DNA of 21,869 nt from Methanomassiliicoccales archaeon UBA147 (GCA_002496385.1 DAJR01000043.1:1-21869), one strand, 5' to 3'. Shown: positions 7,971 to 14,541, counted from the stretch's first letter. The notes: generated from the sequence alone by a model not told the origin. Numbers and translations are program-made.

Positions 7971-7998
7971 GGAAGGGGTAAAGTACCCCTTCCCCTTT
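7971..7998 (+). terminator. Stem-loop between hydA and the maturation protease gene (terminator or processing site)
   Basis: A perfect 10-base inverted repeat, GGAAGGGGTA and TACCCCTTCC with a 3-base spacer (7971-7993), is followed by CCTTTTC. It starts 10 bases after the hydA stop and ends just before the protease ATG at 8010. It could end most operon transcripts or stabilise the hydrogenase mRNA, lowering expression of the protease. Confidence 0.5.
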
Positions 7999-8009
7999 TC
8001 ATTATTCTC

Positions 8010-8450
8010 ATGAGCAGAACTGTGGTATTCGGCATCGGCAACACCCTCATGGCCGACGACGGCGCAGGCGTCCGGGTGCTGGAGCTTCTCACTGACATGC
8101 CGGACAATGTCGAGCTGGTGGAGATGGCCACCGGCGGCATGACGCTTCTGCACAATTTTGAGGGCGTGGACAGGGCCATAATCATCGATGCGGTGGATTT
8201 CGGCGGCAAGCCCGGCGAGGTCCGCATCTTCAGGCCCGAGGATGTTTTCTCTATCAAGACAGTGGGCTATTCCCTCCATGACTTGGACATACTGAAAGTC
8301 CTGGACCTTGCAAGGACCATGGGCACCCTGCCGAAAGAGGTTTTCATCGCTGCCATACAGCCCGGGAGCCTGGCGATGGGGGAGGGGCTGAGTGCGGAAG
8401 TCGAGAACACGCTGGGGGAGCTGGCGCGGCGCATCCGCTCATTGTTCTGA
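8010..8450 (+). CDS. Hydrogenase maturation endopeptidase, HyaD/HybD family
   Basis: This 146-residue protein has the family's opening motif GIGNTLMADDGAG (residues 8-20), an internal IIDAVDFG segment (58-65) and a YSLHDLD segment (87-93). Acidic residues in the first two and H90 occupy the positions of the nickel-sensing ligands known in E. coli HybD. It cleaves the C-terminal extension of the large-subunit precursor after nickel insertion. Length is normal for the family. It lies 48 bases after hydA, separated by a strong stem-loop, and is probably part of the same operon or read through at a lower level. It may process one or both large subunits in the window. No strong ribosome binding site is visible before its ATG. 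Confidence 0.9.
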   Translation: MSRTVVFGIGNTLMADDGAGVRVLELLTDMPDNVELVEMATGGMTLLHNFEGVDRAIIIDAVDFGGKPGEVRIFRPEDVFSIKTVGYSLHDLDILKVLDLARTMGTLPKEVFIAAIQPGSLAMGEGLSAEVENTLGELARRIRSLF

Positions 8451-8453
8451 AGG

Positions 8454-8460
8454 TTTTTAT
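8454..8460 (+). promoter_or_regulatory. TATA-like box for the thioesterase gene
   Basis: TTTTTAT is centred 27 bases before the ATG at 8484, which predicts transcription beginning at or next to the start codon (leaderless mRNA). No ribosome binding site is present, consistent with that. Confidence 0.5.
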
Positions 8461-8483
8461 CCCATAATAATATATCCCCATTC

Positions 8484-8888
8484 ATGAAAGGCCGTGTGGA
8501 CATCCGAGTCAGGTACATCGAGATCGACCAGATGGGCGTCGTGAACAATGTCAATTATTTCAAGTGGCTGGAAGAGGGAAGGGTCGAATTCCTGCGGGAT
8601 CTGGGCATGCCTGTCATCGAGATTGAGAAGTCGGGAACGATACTCATGATGGCGGAGACGAAATGCAATTATCTTTCTCCCGCCAGATACGATGAAGAAC
8701 TGATTCTGGAGACGTCTGTCACCCACGTGGGTACCAAGAGCCTGCGGTTCGATTACCTGGTCCGCAGGAAATCGGGCAAGAAAGAGATCGCCAGGGCCTA
8801 CACGGTGCATGTGACCACCGACAGGAAAGGCAAGCCAAAGCCCATACCCCCGAAGCTGAAAAAGGTTTTACTGGGGGCAAAGGAATGA
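8484..8888 (+). CDS. Acyl-CoA thioesterase, YbgC/FadM-type hotdog fold
   Basis: This 134-residue protein is of the 4-hydroxybenzoyl-CoA thioesterase family. The N-terminal signature RYIEIDQMGVVNNVNYFKW contains the catalytic aspartate (D15) followed by the Val and Tyr positions typical of YbgC proteins (VRYxETDxMGVVxxxxYxxW). Asparagines replace the usual histidine after the VV pair. It should hydrolyse acyl-CoA thioesters in the cytoplasm; the substrate cannot be told from sequence. Length is typical. Its TGA overlaps the ATG of the flavoprotein gene by four bases, so the two are translated together. A TATA-like box at the leaderless distance marks it as first in its transcription unit, separate from the hydrogenase genes. 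Confidence 0.85.
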   Translation: MKGRVDIRVRYIEIDQMGVVNNVNYFKWLEEGRVEFLRDLGMPVIEIEKSGTILMMAETKCNYLSPARYDEELILETSVTHVGTKSLRFDYLVRRKSGKKEIARAYTVHVTTDRKGKPKPIPPKLKKVLLGAKE

Positions 8889-9373
8889 CTGCGATGAAGC
8901 CGCTGGCCCCGGGAAAGGCACTGAGCCACATCTCCCACCCGGTGGCCATTATCACTGTGAACGATGGCAAGAAGCTCAACGGCATGACCGCTGCCTGGGT
9001 CACGCAGATTTCCATCGACCCGCCAATCCTTTGCGTATCGATTAGCCCGAAGCGCCACACCTGGGAAATGCTGAAGGGCGTGGAATTTTTCGGCGTCTCC
9101 ATGCTGTCAAAGGACCAGGAGGGGGAATCGGATTTCTTTGGCTCCAAGTCCGGCAAAAAGGTCGATAAATTCAAGGCCATGGGCATCGAGCCGTTCATGG
9201 CCGCGCATGATGTCCCCCTCCTGACTGGTTCGGTGGCCGGGTTCGTGTGCCGCAAGACCCATCAGGTCGAGCAGGGAGACCACTGGGCGCTGTTCGGAGA
9301 GGTTGTCGAGGCGTGGAAAGGCCATGATAACGTCCCACTGAATTTCTTCAAGTCTGGGTATCACTCATGGTGA
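8885..9373 (+). CDS. Flavin reductase-like FMN-binding protein (DIM6/NTAB family)
   Basis: This 162-residue protein matches the flavin reductase-like, FMN-binding split-barrel family. The N-terminal segment HPVAIITVNDGKKLNGMTAAW, then QISIDPPILCVSIS and a GVEFFGVSMLS strand, form the FMN-binding core usual in this family (pattern P.a..t...g..ngmtaaW, then PP...vsi). The C-terminal HWALFGEVV strand is also typical. Members are NAD(P)H:flavin oxidoreductases or flavoredoxin-like electron carriers. A link to the nearby hydrogenases is possible but not shown. It overlaps the thioesterase by four bases and lies four bases before the DUF998 gene, giving a three-gene operon. The specific electron donor and acceptor are unknown. 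Confidence 0.82.
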   Translation: MTAMKPLAPGKALSHISHPVAIITVNDGKKLNGMTAAWVTQISIDPPILCVSISPKRHTWEMLKGVEFFGVSMLSKDQEGESDFFGSKSGKKVDKFKAMGIEPFMAAHDVPLLTGSVAGFVCRKTHQVEQGDHWALFGEVVEAWKGHDNVPLNFFKSGYHSW

Positions 9374-9377
9374 CGGA

Positions 9378-9983
9378 ATGACTCTCAAGGGCATATTGCT
9401 GCACAGGAAGATCGGCTGGTTGGCCGTAATCGGGCCGGTTTATGCCCTGGGGTCCATCGCCATTTCCATCTCGCTCTCCCCTTGGTTCGGCTGGCGGAAC
9501 AACGCCATAAGCGACCTGGGTGTACACGCGGTCGCGCCGATTTTCAATTTTTCCCTGATCGTGTGCGGTGTGTTGTGCGCTGTTTTCTCGTGCGGCGCGA
9601 TGTTCCGGTTCAGGAGCTGGATATCAAGAGCCGGCATGGCCGTCATGTTCCAGGCCTGCGTGGCGCTCGCGGGCATCGGTGTTTTCACGGAGGATTATTC
9701 CCCGCACCATTTCTATTTCTCGGTGACGTTCTTCGCCCTTCTGCTCCTGGCGGCGCTCATCCTAGGGCCGTATTTCCTGCTCATCCGGAGGACGCGCTGG
9801 CTCGGTGCCGCAGGCATCGGCGTGGTCGTGCTGGGATTATTTGGATGGGCATATCATATCGCTGTCGGCTGGGGCGCGGGGGTGGCAATTCCCGAGGCGA
9901 TGACCTTTGTGCCGGGTGGCGTTTGGTTCGCCATGCTGGGGCTCTTTGTTGTCAGAAGGGACTGTTCCAAAGAAAAATTGTAA
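9378..9983 (+). CDS. DUF998-family integral membrane protein
   Basis: This 201-residue protein is predicted to span the membrane about six times. Hydrophobic stretches are around residues 10-30, 50-73, 85-103, 110-133, 142-165 and 178-195. The first helix is followed by the SPWFGWRNNAISDLG segment, the hallmark of the DUF998 family. The ISDLG motif near the first loop and the D/H pair in EDYSPHHFYF before the fourth helix are conserved in that family. Its function is unknown. It starts four bases after the flavoprotein stop and is likely translated from the same mRNA. The C-terminal RRDCSKEKL is a short positively charged cytoplasmic tail (inference). Confidence 0.78.
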   Translation: MTLKGILLHRKIGWLAVIGPVYALGSIAISISLSPWFGWRNNAISDLGVHAVAPIFNFSLIVCGVLCAVFSCGAMFRFRSWISRAGMAVMFQACVALAGIGVFTEDYSPHHFYFSVTFFALLLLAALILGPYFLLIRRTRWLGAAGIGVVVLGLFGWAYHIAVGWGAGVAIPEAMTFVPGGVWFAMLGLFVVRRDCSKEKL

Positions 9984-9986
9984 ATG
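9978..9986 (+). promoter_or_regulatory. TATA-like box for the STAND ATPase gene
   Basis: TTGTAAATG lies about 27 bases before the ATG at 10009, overlapping the end of the DUF998 gene. The spacing predicts a leaderless transcript and supports 10009 over the in-frame ATG at 9907. Confidence 0.4.
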
Positions 9987-10008
9987 CCTGTATGCCCTTT
10001 ACCAATCA

Positions 10009-13000
10009 ATGACATCAGGGACATTCGTAGGGAGGGTGTTTGAGCTCTCTCAGATGAATTCAGCGCTGGACAATGCCGTGGGAGGCAAAGGCTCTGCAAC
10101 CGTAATCTCGGGGGAGCCGGGCATCGGCAAGACCGAGTTGCTCATGCAATGCCTGGGGATGGCCAGACTGAAAGGCATGAAAGTCCTGTCAGGCGGCGCA
10201 TCCCAGGATACATCCGAACCGTTCCAGGTGTTCACAAGGGCGCTCGGCGGCCACACCGACGCACCACTGCTGGACCAAACCGAGACTGTCTCTTTTTCAG
10301 GGGTTTTCCTGACAACCGATTCGGGAGAAATATCGGCGAGGGCCATGTCCGGTGAAATGGATCCTGAGAGGATAGCGGCCACTATGAACGCTGTCCAGTC
10401 ATTCGTCGGGGATTCTTTCCGGAGTACCGAGGGAAGCATAGGCCGCATGACATTCGGAGACATGACCATATTGGCTGAGCGATGCGGCGATGCCATCATA
10501 ACCGGTGTGATAGACGGGGTGGAGCATCCCGAGATGGCCAAAAGCCTGAGGATTGCGGCTGCGGAAATTTCTCAGCGCACCCTGGCTCCCGAGGATGCAG
10601 TGCAAAAAGTTGCACATTTGAAATTTTCCAAGAGAAAGGACATGTCCGGCGTCAAGCTGGCCAGCGAAAGGAACAGGCTCGCAGACAGGACACTGGACCT
10701 TCTGAGCAAAGCCACCGGCAATCAACCTGTGCTGATGGTGTTCGAGGACATGCACTGGGCAGACGAGATTTCCCTGTTCGTTTTTGCCTATCTGGCTAGA
10801 ATCTCCCCGCGTATGAGTCTGTCAATCATCGCGACGGCAAGGCCGTCAGAGACCGAGCTCTGGGACGGTGAAATCAACAATCTGGTCAACGAAGGCGCCG
10901 TGAGCATCATCCCGCTCGTGCGCATGGACGGGGACTCGGTCCGGAAGCTCGTGGATGCGGTTTACTCTCCGAACAGGTTCCCCGCCGAGTTCTACGCAAA
11001 TCTGGCCAGGGACTGCAGCGGCAATCCGCTGTTCACTTCCGAGATGGTGAACCAGATGGCCGCCGAGGGCGGAATAATCCTGAGAGACGGAGTGTTCGAG
11101 TTGGTGGATACCCATCATTCCATGCCTGAAAGAATCGAGGACATAGTCATGAGGAAGCTGGATACACTCAATCCGCACTCTCTGGCTGCAGCCGAACATC
11201 TGTCATGCGCAGGACGCGAATTCCCTGCGGGCATACTGAACTCCCTGAAGAACGTTAATAACCCGGAAGCTGTGGTCGATGAGCTTTCATCGGCCGGGAT
11301 ACTTCAGTCCAACGGCGACAACCTGCAATTCAGGCATGCCATGTTCAGGGATGCCATTTACAAAAATATCTCGGCCAGATGGCGCGCCAACTACCACAAG
11401 GACATTGGCGAGTATTACGAGAGGGAGCATGCAGGGAGCACCGATGCCGTCATCTATGAACTGGCCAGGCATTTCTTTAATTCGAACGAGAAAGCCAAGG
11501 CCTTCGATTATTGTTTCAGGGCCGGCGAGTCTGCAGAAGGATCCTATGCCGCAGAAAGAGCCGTCGAATTTTACAAATGTGCCATGGAAGTGCTTCCGGC
11601 CTCGAAACTAAAGTCACCGGGCGAGAAAGAAATTGAGCTGCTGGAGCGCACGGGCGACATGCAGATGCTCGTCAGCAAATTCAGCGAGGCGATAGTCTCA
11701 TACTCGGCCGCTATCTCCAAATCCGCGGAAGACCAGCAGAAGGTAAAATTGTACAGGAAGAAGGCCGACGTGCTCTGGAAGACAGGGGACTACGACAGCA
11801 GCCTGGCAGAGATGTCCAAAGGCGAGGCGCTCACAACAGACAAGCTCGACCTCGCAAATTTCGCCCACCAGCGCGCCTACATCTACATGAGGCGAGGGGA
11901 ATTTGACCGGGCCATTGAGCTTTCGACGGAGCAATTGTGCATCATTAAAGACGAAAAATCCGCCGAGGCACTGAGGGCCTCGATATATGACACATTGGCC
12001 AGTTGCCACCACAGGAAAGGAGAGTACGAAACAGCCCTCGACTATTACGGGAAGTGCCTGGCAATGCAGGAGGCTCTGGGAAACCTCCGAAGGGTCGGGT
12101 CGGTCCTAAACAACATAGGCAACGTGTACGGAGACAGGTTCCAGAACGAGAAAGCCAGCCAGTACTATGATCGGAGCATGGAGATATTTAGGAAGATTGG
12201 GGACAAACAGGCAGTGAGCGTGTTGACGGCGAATCTCGCTGCGATTCACTATTCCACTGGAAACCTGATTGTTGCCGAGCAGATGTACGGGGAGAGCAGG
12301 GCCGTATCCAAGGAGATAGGAGACCTGAGGATGTACAGTGCAAACCTGGCCAATCTGGGCGTGGTGCATAACTCCATGGGAGACTACAGACAGTCCATAG
12401 CCCTGTTCGAGGATGCCATGAAGATTTGGGCGGACATGGGCGACCAGATGAGCGAGGCATGGGGGCTGTCCAGCATTGGGGCTGCCCATTACGAGCTCGG
12501 GGACTGTGCTAAGGCCAAGGAATTCCTTGAAAAGAGCCATGTCCTGTCCGAAAAGATAGGCGACAAATGGAAGCTCTGCGGGGCATGCCTGTACCTGGCC
12601 GAGCTGAAGCGCACAGCAGGCGACCTTGCCGGGGCAAGACAGGCCCACGAGAAGACTTACGAACTCGCGACAGCGCTGGACAGCAAGGACATGATCGTGG
12701 AATCGCTAGCCGGGCTTGCTGAGATAGACATCCGGGAAGGCAACCATGCCGCAGCCCAGGACAGGCTTGAATCGGCAGTTAAAATGGCTGAGGATTCCGG
12801 GCTAAGGGTGGAACTGGCCATTGCCTTGAAGGTGTTTGCGAAGCTCCGTGCCGCCATGGGGAAGGGAGAGGAGGCAGAAGCCATGTTCTCCCGGGCATTC
12901 GAAATACACAAGGGCATACAAAATAACGGAGGCAGGGCAAAGCTGCTCTACGAATGGGGCGTCAAATCGATGAGAGAGGGAAATATCGGGGAAGGCACCG

Positions 13001-13095
13001 AGAGGCTGAAGTCTGCGCTGCAAATTTTCAGGGCGTCCGGGATGGAGCAATGGGTGCTCAGGACAGAAAGTGCGCTCTCCGGAGAACTAACCTAG
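10009..13095 (+). CDS. Large STAND-like AAA ATPase with TPR repeats and an inserted domain
   Basis: This 1028-residue protein starts with an FVGR-E-L motif and Walker A GEPGIGKT at residues 35-42, with Walker B VLMVFED at 241-247 followed by MHWADE, as in AAA_16/STAND signalling ATPases. Between the two Walker motifs, residues about 95-188 form an extra domain (SGVFLTTDSG ... NAVQSFVGDSF ... MTFGDMTILAERCGDAIITGVIDG) that resembles a small sensory module seen in other archaeal proteins, as far as I recall. A winged-helix-like region ends near 430. Residues about 470-1000 are tetratricopeptide repeats (repeated A-Y-G-N/D patterns). No DNA-binding domain is seen, so it probably acts by protein contacts. 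The upstream in-frame ATG at 9907 lies inside the DUF998 gene and is not used here. Its stop overlaps that of the convergent MarC gene. Its input signal is unknown. Confidence 0.82.
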   Translation: MTSGTFVGRVFELSQMNSALDNAVGGKGSATVISGEPGIGKTELLMQCLGMARLKGMKVLSGGASQDTSEPFQVFTRALGGHTDAPLLDQTETVSFSGVFLTTDSGEISARAMSGEMDPERIAATMNAVQSFVGDSFRSTEGSIGRMTFGDMTILAERCGDAIITGVIDGVEHPEMAKSLRIAAAEISQRTLAPEDAVQKVAHLKFSKRKDMSGVKLASERNRLADRTLDLLSKATGNQPVLMVFEDMHWADEISLFVFAYLARISPRMSLSIIATARPSETELWDGEINNLVNEGAVSIIPLVRMDGDSVRKLVDAVYSPNRFPAEFYANLARDCSGNPLFTSEMVNQMAAEGGIILRDGVFELVDTHHSMPERIEDIVMRKLDTLNPHSLAAAEHLSCAGREFPAGILNSLKNVNNPEAVVDELSSAGILQSNGDNLQFRHAMFRDAIYKNISARWRANYHKDIGEYYEREHAGSTDAVIYELARHFFNSNEKAKAFDYCFRAGESAEGSYAAERAVEFYKCAMEVLPASKLKSPGEKEIELLERTGDMQMLVSKFSEAIVSYSAAISKSAEDQQKVKLYRKKADVLWKTGDYDSSLAEMSKGEALTTDKLDLANFAHQRAYIYMRRGEFDRAIELSTEQLCIIKDEKSAEALRASIYDTLASCHHRKGEYETALDYYGKCLAMQEALGNLRRVGSVLNNIGNVYGDRFQNEKASQYYDRSMEIFRKIGDKQAVSVLTANLAAIHYSTGNLIVAEQMYGESRAVSKEIGDLRMYSANLANLGVVHNSMGDYRQSIALFEDAMKIWADMGDQMSEAWGLSSIGAAHYELGDCAKAKEFLEKSHVLSEKIGDKWKLCGACLYLAELKRTAGDLAGARQAHEKTYELATALDSKDMIVESLAGLAEIDIREGNHAAAQDRLESAVKMAEDSGLRVELAIALKVFAKLRAAMGKGEEAEAMFSRAFEIHKGIQNNGGRAKLLYEWGVKSMREGNIGEGTERLKSALQIFRASGMEQWVLRTESALSGELT

Positions 13096-13673
13096 AACCC
13101 CAACCCGTCCCTGATGAACATGATGCCCCAAGCCAGAGTGATGAGCCCCATTATCGTTGACATTACCTGGATGGGCATCTTGCCGATCTTATGGGATATC
13201 CGCGCCGAGAGCAGGAGCAATCCGGCGGAAAATGCCAACACGATTGCGATGGCTATGCCGGTGCAGAGTACCCCATAGTCGTGGGAAGTGATTATTATCG
13301 TGGAAATGGTGGCCGGACCTGTGAGCAGGGGCGTGGCAATGATGGACGCGATGGCCGCCGTCGAGCTGCCTTCCTTCTCCTCGACCTTGAAAAGCGACAT
13401 ACCCAGCGACATCTGGATGCCGAATATCAGAAGTATGATCCCGCCGGCCACCTTGAAGTTCTGGATGTCGGTGTTGAACAGCTCAAGAAGCCTCTCTCCC
13501 GCGAACAGGACAAGCCCCGAGATGATGGCCGCCACCGCAATCGCCAGGAATGCGGTTCTGCGCCTCTCCGCGTCCTTCATCGGGTCGGTAGCGACCGCGA
13601 AAACAGCAAAGCTGGCCAAGGGGTCGATTATGACCACGAACAGCACGATGAGTTGAAGCAGGTTCTCGAACAT
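13092..13673 (-). CDS. MarC-family integral membrane protein (UPF0056)
   Basis: This 193-residue protein has six hydrophobic segments. It also has the MarC signatures: VVIIDPLASFAVF near residue 14, GGIILLIFGIQMSLG near 77, the IIATPLLTGPATISTII loop near 111 and GLITLAWGIMFI near the C-terminus. The family's transport role is not firmly established. The gene reads toward the STAND ATPase gene, and the two stop codons overlap in the palindrome CTAG at 13092-13095. A TATA-like box about 28 bases upstream of its ATG suggests a leaderless transcript. Length is normal for the family. Confidence 0.9.
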   Translation of the reverse strand: MFENLLQLIVLFVVIIDPLASFAVFAVATDPMKDAERRRTAFLAIAVAAIISGLVLFAGERLLELFNTDIQNFKVAGGIILLIFGIQMSLGMSLFKVEEKEGSSTAAIASIIATPLLTGPATISTIIITSHDYGVLCTGIAIAIVLAFSAGLLLLSARISHKIGKMPIQVMSTIMGLITLAWGIMFIRDGLGF

Positions 13674-13696
13674 TGAAAATGCTGCATGATGGCCGA

Positions 13697-13706
13697 CTAT
13701 TTATCG
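13697..13706 (-). promoter_or_regulatory. TATA-like box for the MarC gene
   Basis: On the minus strand the sequence reads CGATAAATAG, centred 28 bases before the ATG whose first base is 13673. The spacing fits leaderless transcription. Confidence 0.45.
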
Positions 13707-13732
13707 GTTTTCCCTTCTGGATTTTCCACTGT

Positions 13733-13925
13733 ACCACAAACGATAAATCCCCAGTACTCTTGAGGGGCATAAGGTCTCATAGGGTAGCGATAGCCGTAAT
13801 CACATTGCCCACAGTATGCCGATTACGGCTGAACGGGTTCTTAAAATATAATTTGAATGGATTCAGAACGTCGGATACTCCGCATATTTCTGCCTGGAAA
13901 CATATCCAACACTTGCCAAGTCATT
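13733..13925 (+). ncRNA. Candidate structured RNA unit U1 (tandem repeat upstream of tRNA-Arg)
   Basis: The unit begins with the repeated promoter-like segment ACCACAAACGATAAATCC, then a tRNA-like 5' end (GGTCTCATAGGGTAGC at 13773-13788). A strong stem follows, AGCCGTAATC with GATTACGGCT (13792-13801 and 13821-13830), holding a 19-base loop. Weaker stems are GTTCT/AGAAC (13837-13841 and 13865-13869) and GGATA/TATCC (13873-13877 and 13903-13907). Every element recurs in the neighbouring unit with the same 20-base start-to-stem distance and the same loop length. No protein frame explains it. The expected RNA start is near 13773, about 27 bases after the TATA-like GATAAAT. The 3' end is a guess. 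Function is unknown. Confidence 0.5.
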
Positions 13926-13950
13926 GCTGTTTTCAACATCAAAGCCCATC

Positions 13951-14133
13951 ACCACAAACGATAAATCCCCAGCATCCTTGAGGGGCATAAGGACTCATAG
14001 GGTAGCGATAGCCGCAATCCCATCGTTCAGTGTCTGTCGATTGCGGCAGGAACGAATTCTTGATTTCATATAAAAGAAAACGTCGGATACTTTGCTATAA
14101 ATTGCATGATACGTATCCAACACATGATTTGAT
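13951..14133 (+). ncRNA. Candidate structured RNA unit U2 (tandem repeat upstream of tRNA-Arg)
   Basis: This second copy starts 218 bases after the first with the same promoter-like segment. The 16 bases at 13991-14006 (GGACTCATAGGGTAGC) are identical to the first 16 of the downstream tRNA-Arg. The main stem is GCCGCAATC with GATTGCGGC (14011-14019 and 14039-14047) around a 19-base loop whose sequence differs from U1. A T-A pair in U1 is a C-G pair here, a compensatory change that supports RNA structure. A later stem GGATAC/GTATCC (14085-14090 and 14113-14118) is extended by one compensated pair relative to U1. It lacks the 3' half of a tRNA. Function is unknown. Confidence 0.5.
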
Positions 14134-14167
14134 ATTGTAATCCCCCCCTTCATCTCAGACCACAAAT

Positions 14168-14174
14168 GATAAAT
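14168..14174 (+). promoter_or_regulatory. TATA-like box of tRNA-Arg, shared with units U1 and U2
   Basis: GATAAAT is about 28 bases before the first base of the tRNA at 14199. The same element precedes U1 and U2 at the same distance. Between it and the tRNA a small hairpin, CCAC/GTGG, replaces the CCCC/GGGG of the other copies. Confidence 0.5.
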
Positions 14175-14198
14175 CCACTACATCCATGGTGGGCTCAT

Positions 14199-14331
14199 GG
14201 ACTCATAGGGTAGCTAGGATATCCTTCGGGCCTTCGGAGCCTGAGACTGGGGTTCGAACCGAGGCCAGCGAATAGACTGTATCGCTGACTGAGCCGAACG
14301 AGGCAAATCGTCGAAAATCCCCATGAGTCCG
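14199..14331 (+). tRNA. tRNA-Arg(TCG) with a 59-base intron in the T-loop
   Basis: The acceptor stem GGACTCA (14199-14205) pairs with TGAGTCC (14324-14330), followed by discriminator G14331. CCA is not encoded. The D-arm runs from 14208 to 14225. The anticodon stem CGGGC/GCCTG encloses the loop CTTCGGA, giving anticodon TCG at 14234-14236. A20 and C35, the usual arginine identity bases, are present. The T-stem TGGGG (14248-14252) pairs with CCCCA (14319-14323). The T-loop is split by an intron at 14259-14317. TTCG on the exon side pairs with CGAA at the end of the intron, leaving three-base bulges AAC and AAT, the archaeal bulge-helix-bulge. Cutting after the second bulge base gives a perfect TTCGAAT T-loop and a 74-base mature tRNA that decodes CGA. 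Confidence 0.9.
14259..14317 (+). other. tRNA-Arg intron (archaeal bulge-helix-bulge type, between positions 59 and 60)
   Basis: The intron is bounded by the inferred cuts AA|C and AA|T. It contains its own hairpin CAGCGA/TCGCTG (14267-14272 and 14282-14287). The inner helix next to the 5' bulge is imperfect, needing one unpaired T, so the motif is slightly relaxed. The tRNA splicing endonuclease would remove it. Confidence 0.8.
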
Positions 14332-14332
14332 C

Positions 14333-14534
14333 TTTTATTGTAAAAATGCCGAGAAAACTCTGGCTTTCAAGCCAGAGATGAATCGACATAAACAATAAAA
14401 AACAGGAATCCGCCATGCATCGTCCAATATGTTACACATGAAATCAAAGCTGTTTGGCTTTGATAATTCAGATGCATGGCCTACATGTGTAAACTTCCAG
14501 CCCGGTAACGAATGCCAGCCATTTTAGGGGCTGG
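14333..14534 (+). ncRNA. Candidate structured RNA element RNA-A (same architecture as RNA-B at 21666)
   Basis: Nested stems on the plus strand are: outer TTTTATTGT/ACAATAAAA (14333-14341, 14392-14400) around CTCTGGCT/AGCCAGAG (14358-14365, 14370-14377, tetraloop TTCA); then CCATGCATC/GATGCATGG (14413-14421, 14471-14479) around ATCAAAGC/GCTTTGAT (14443-14450, 14457-14464); then CCAGCC/GGCTGG (14515-14520, 14529-14534). The 21-base linker before ATCAAAGC and the 6-base apical loop are the same lengths as in RNA-B. TTACACATG and CATGTGTAA could add a pseudoknot. The first T run also serves as a likely tRNA terminator, so the exact 5' end is uncertain. No transposase is nearby. It touches the 3' end of the opposite-strand gene. 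Function is unknown. Confidence 0.5.
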
Positions 14535-14541
14535 TAGTTTA

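Noticed and set aside
9907..10008. N-terminal extension of the STAND ATPase from the ATG at 9907
   Set aside because: It lies inside the DUF998 gene in another frame, reads as an atypical peptide, and a TATA-like box sits at leaderless distance before 10009.
13773..14047. U1 and U2 as 5' halves of split (trans-spliced) tRNAs
   Set aside because: Their stems close on themselves within each unit, and no matching 3' halves are in the window; the idea stays possible only if distant 3' halves exist.
13733..14174. Tandem repeats as a CRISPR array
   Set aside because: Only three repeats about 210 bases apart, with structured non-spacer content and no cas genes.
14413..14486. RNA-A and RNA-B as box H/ACA guide RNAs (ACA follows the lower stem in both)
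   Set aside because: The distance from upper stem to ACA differs (18 versus 13 bases) and the 21-base 5' internal loop is far larger than a normal pseudouridylation pocket.
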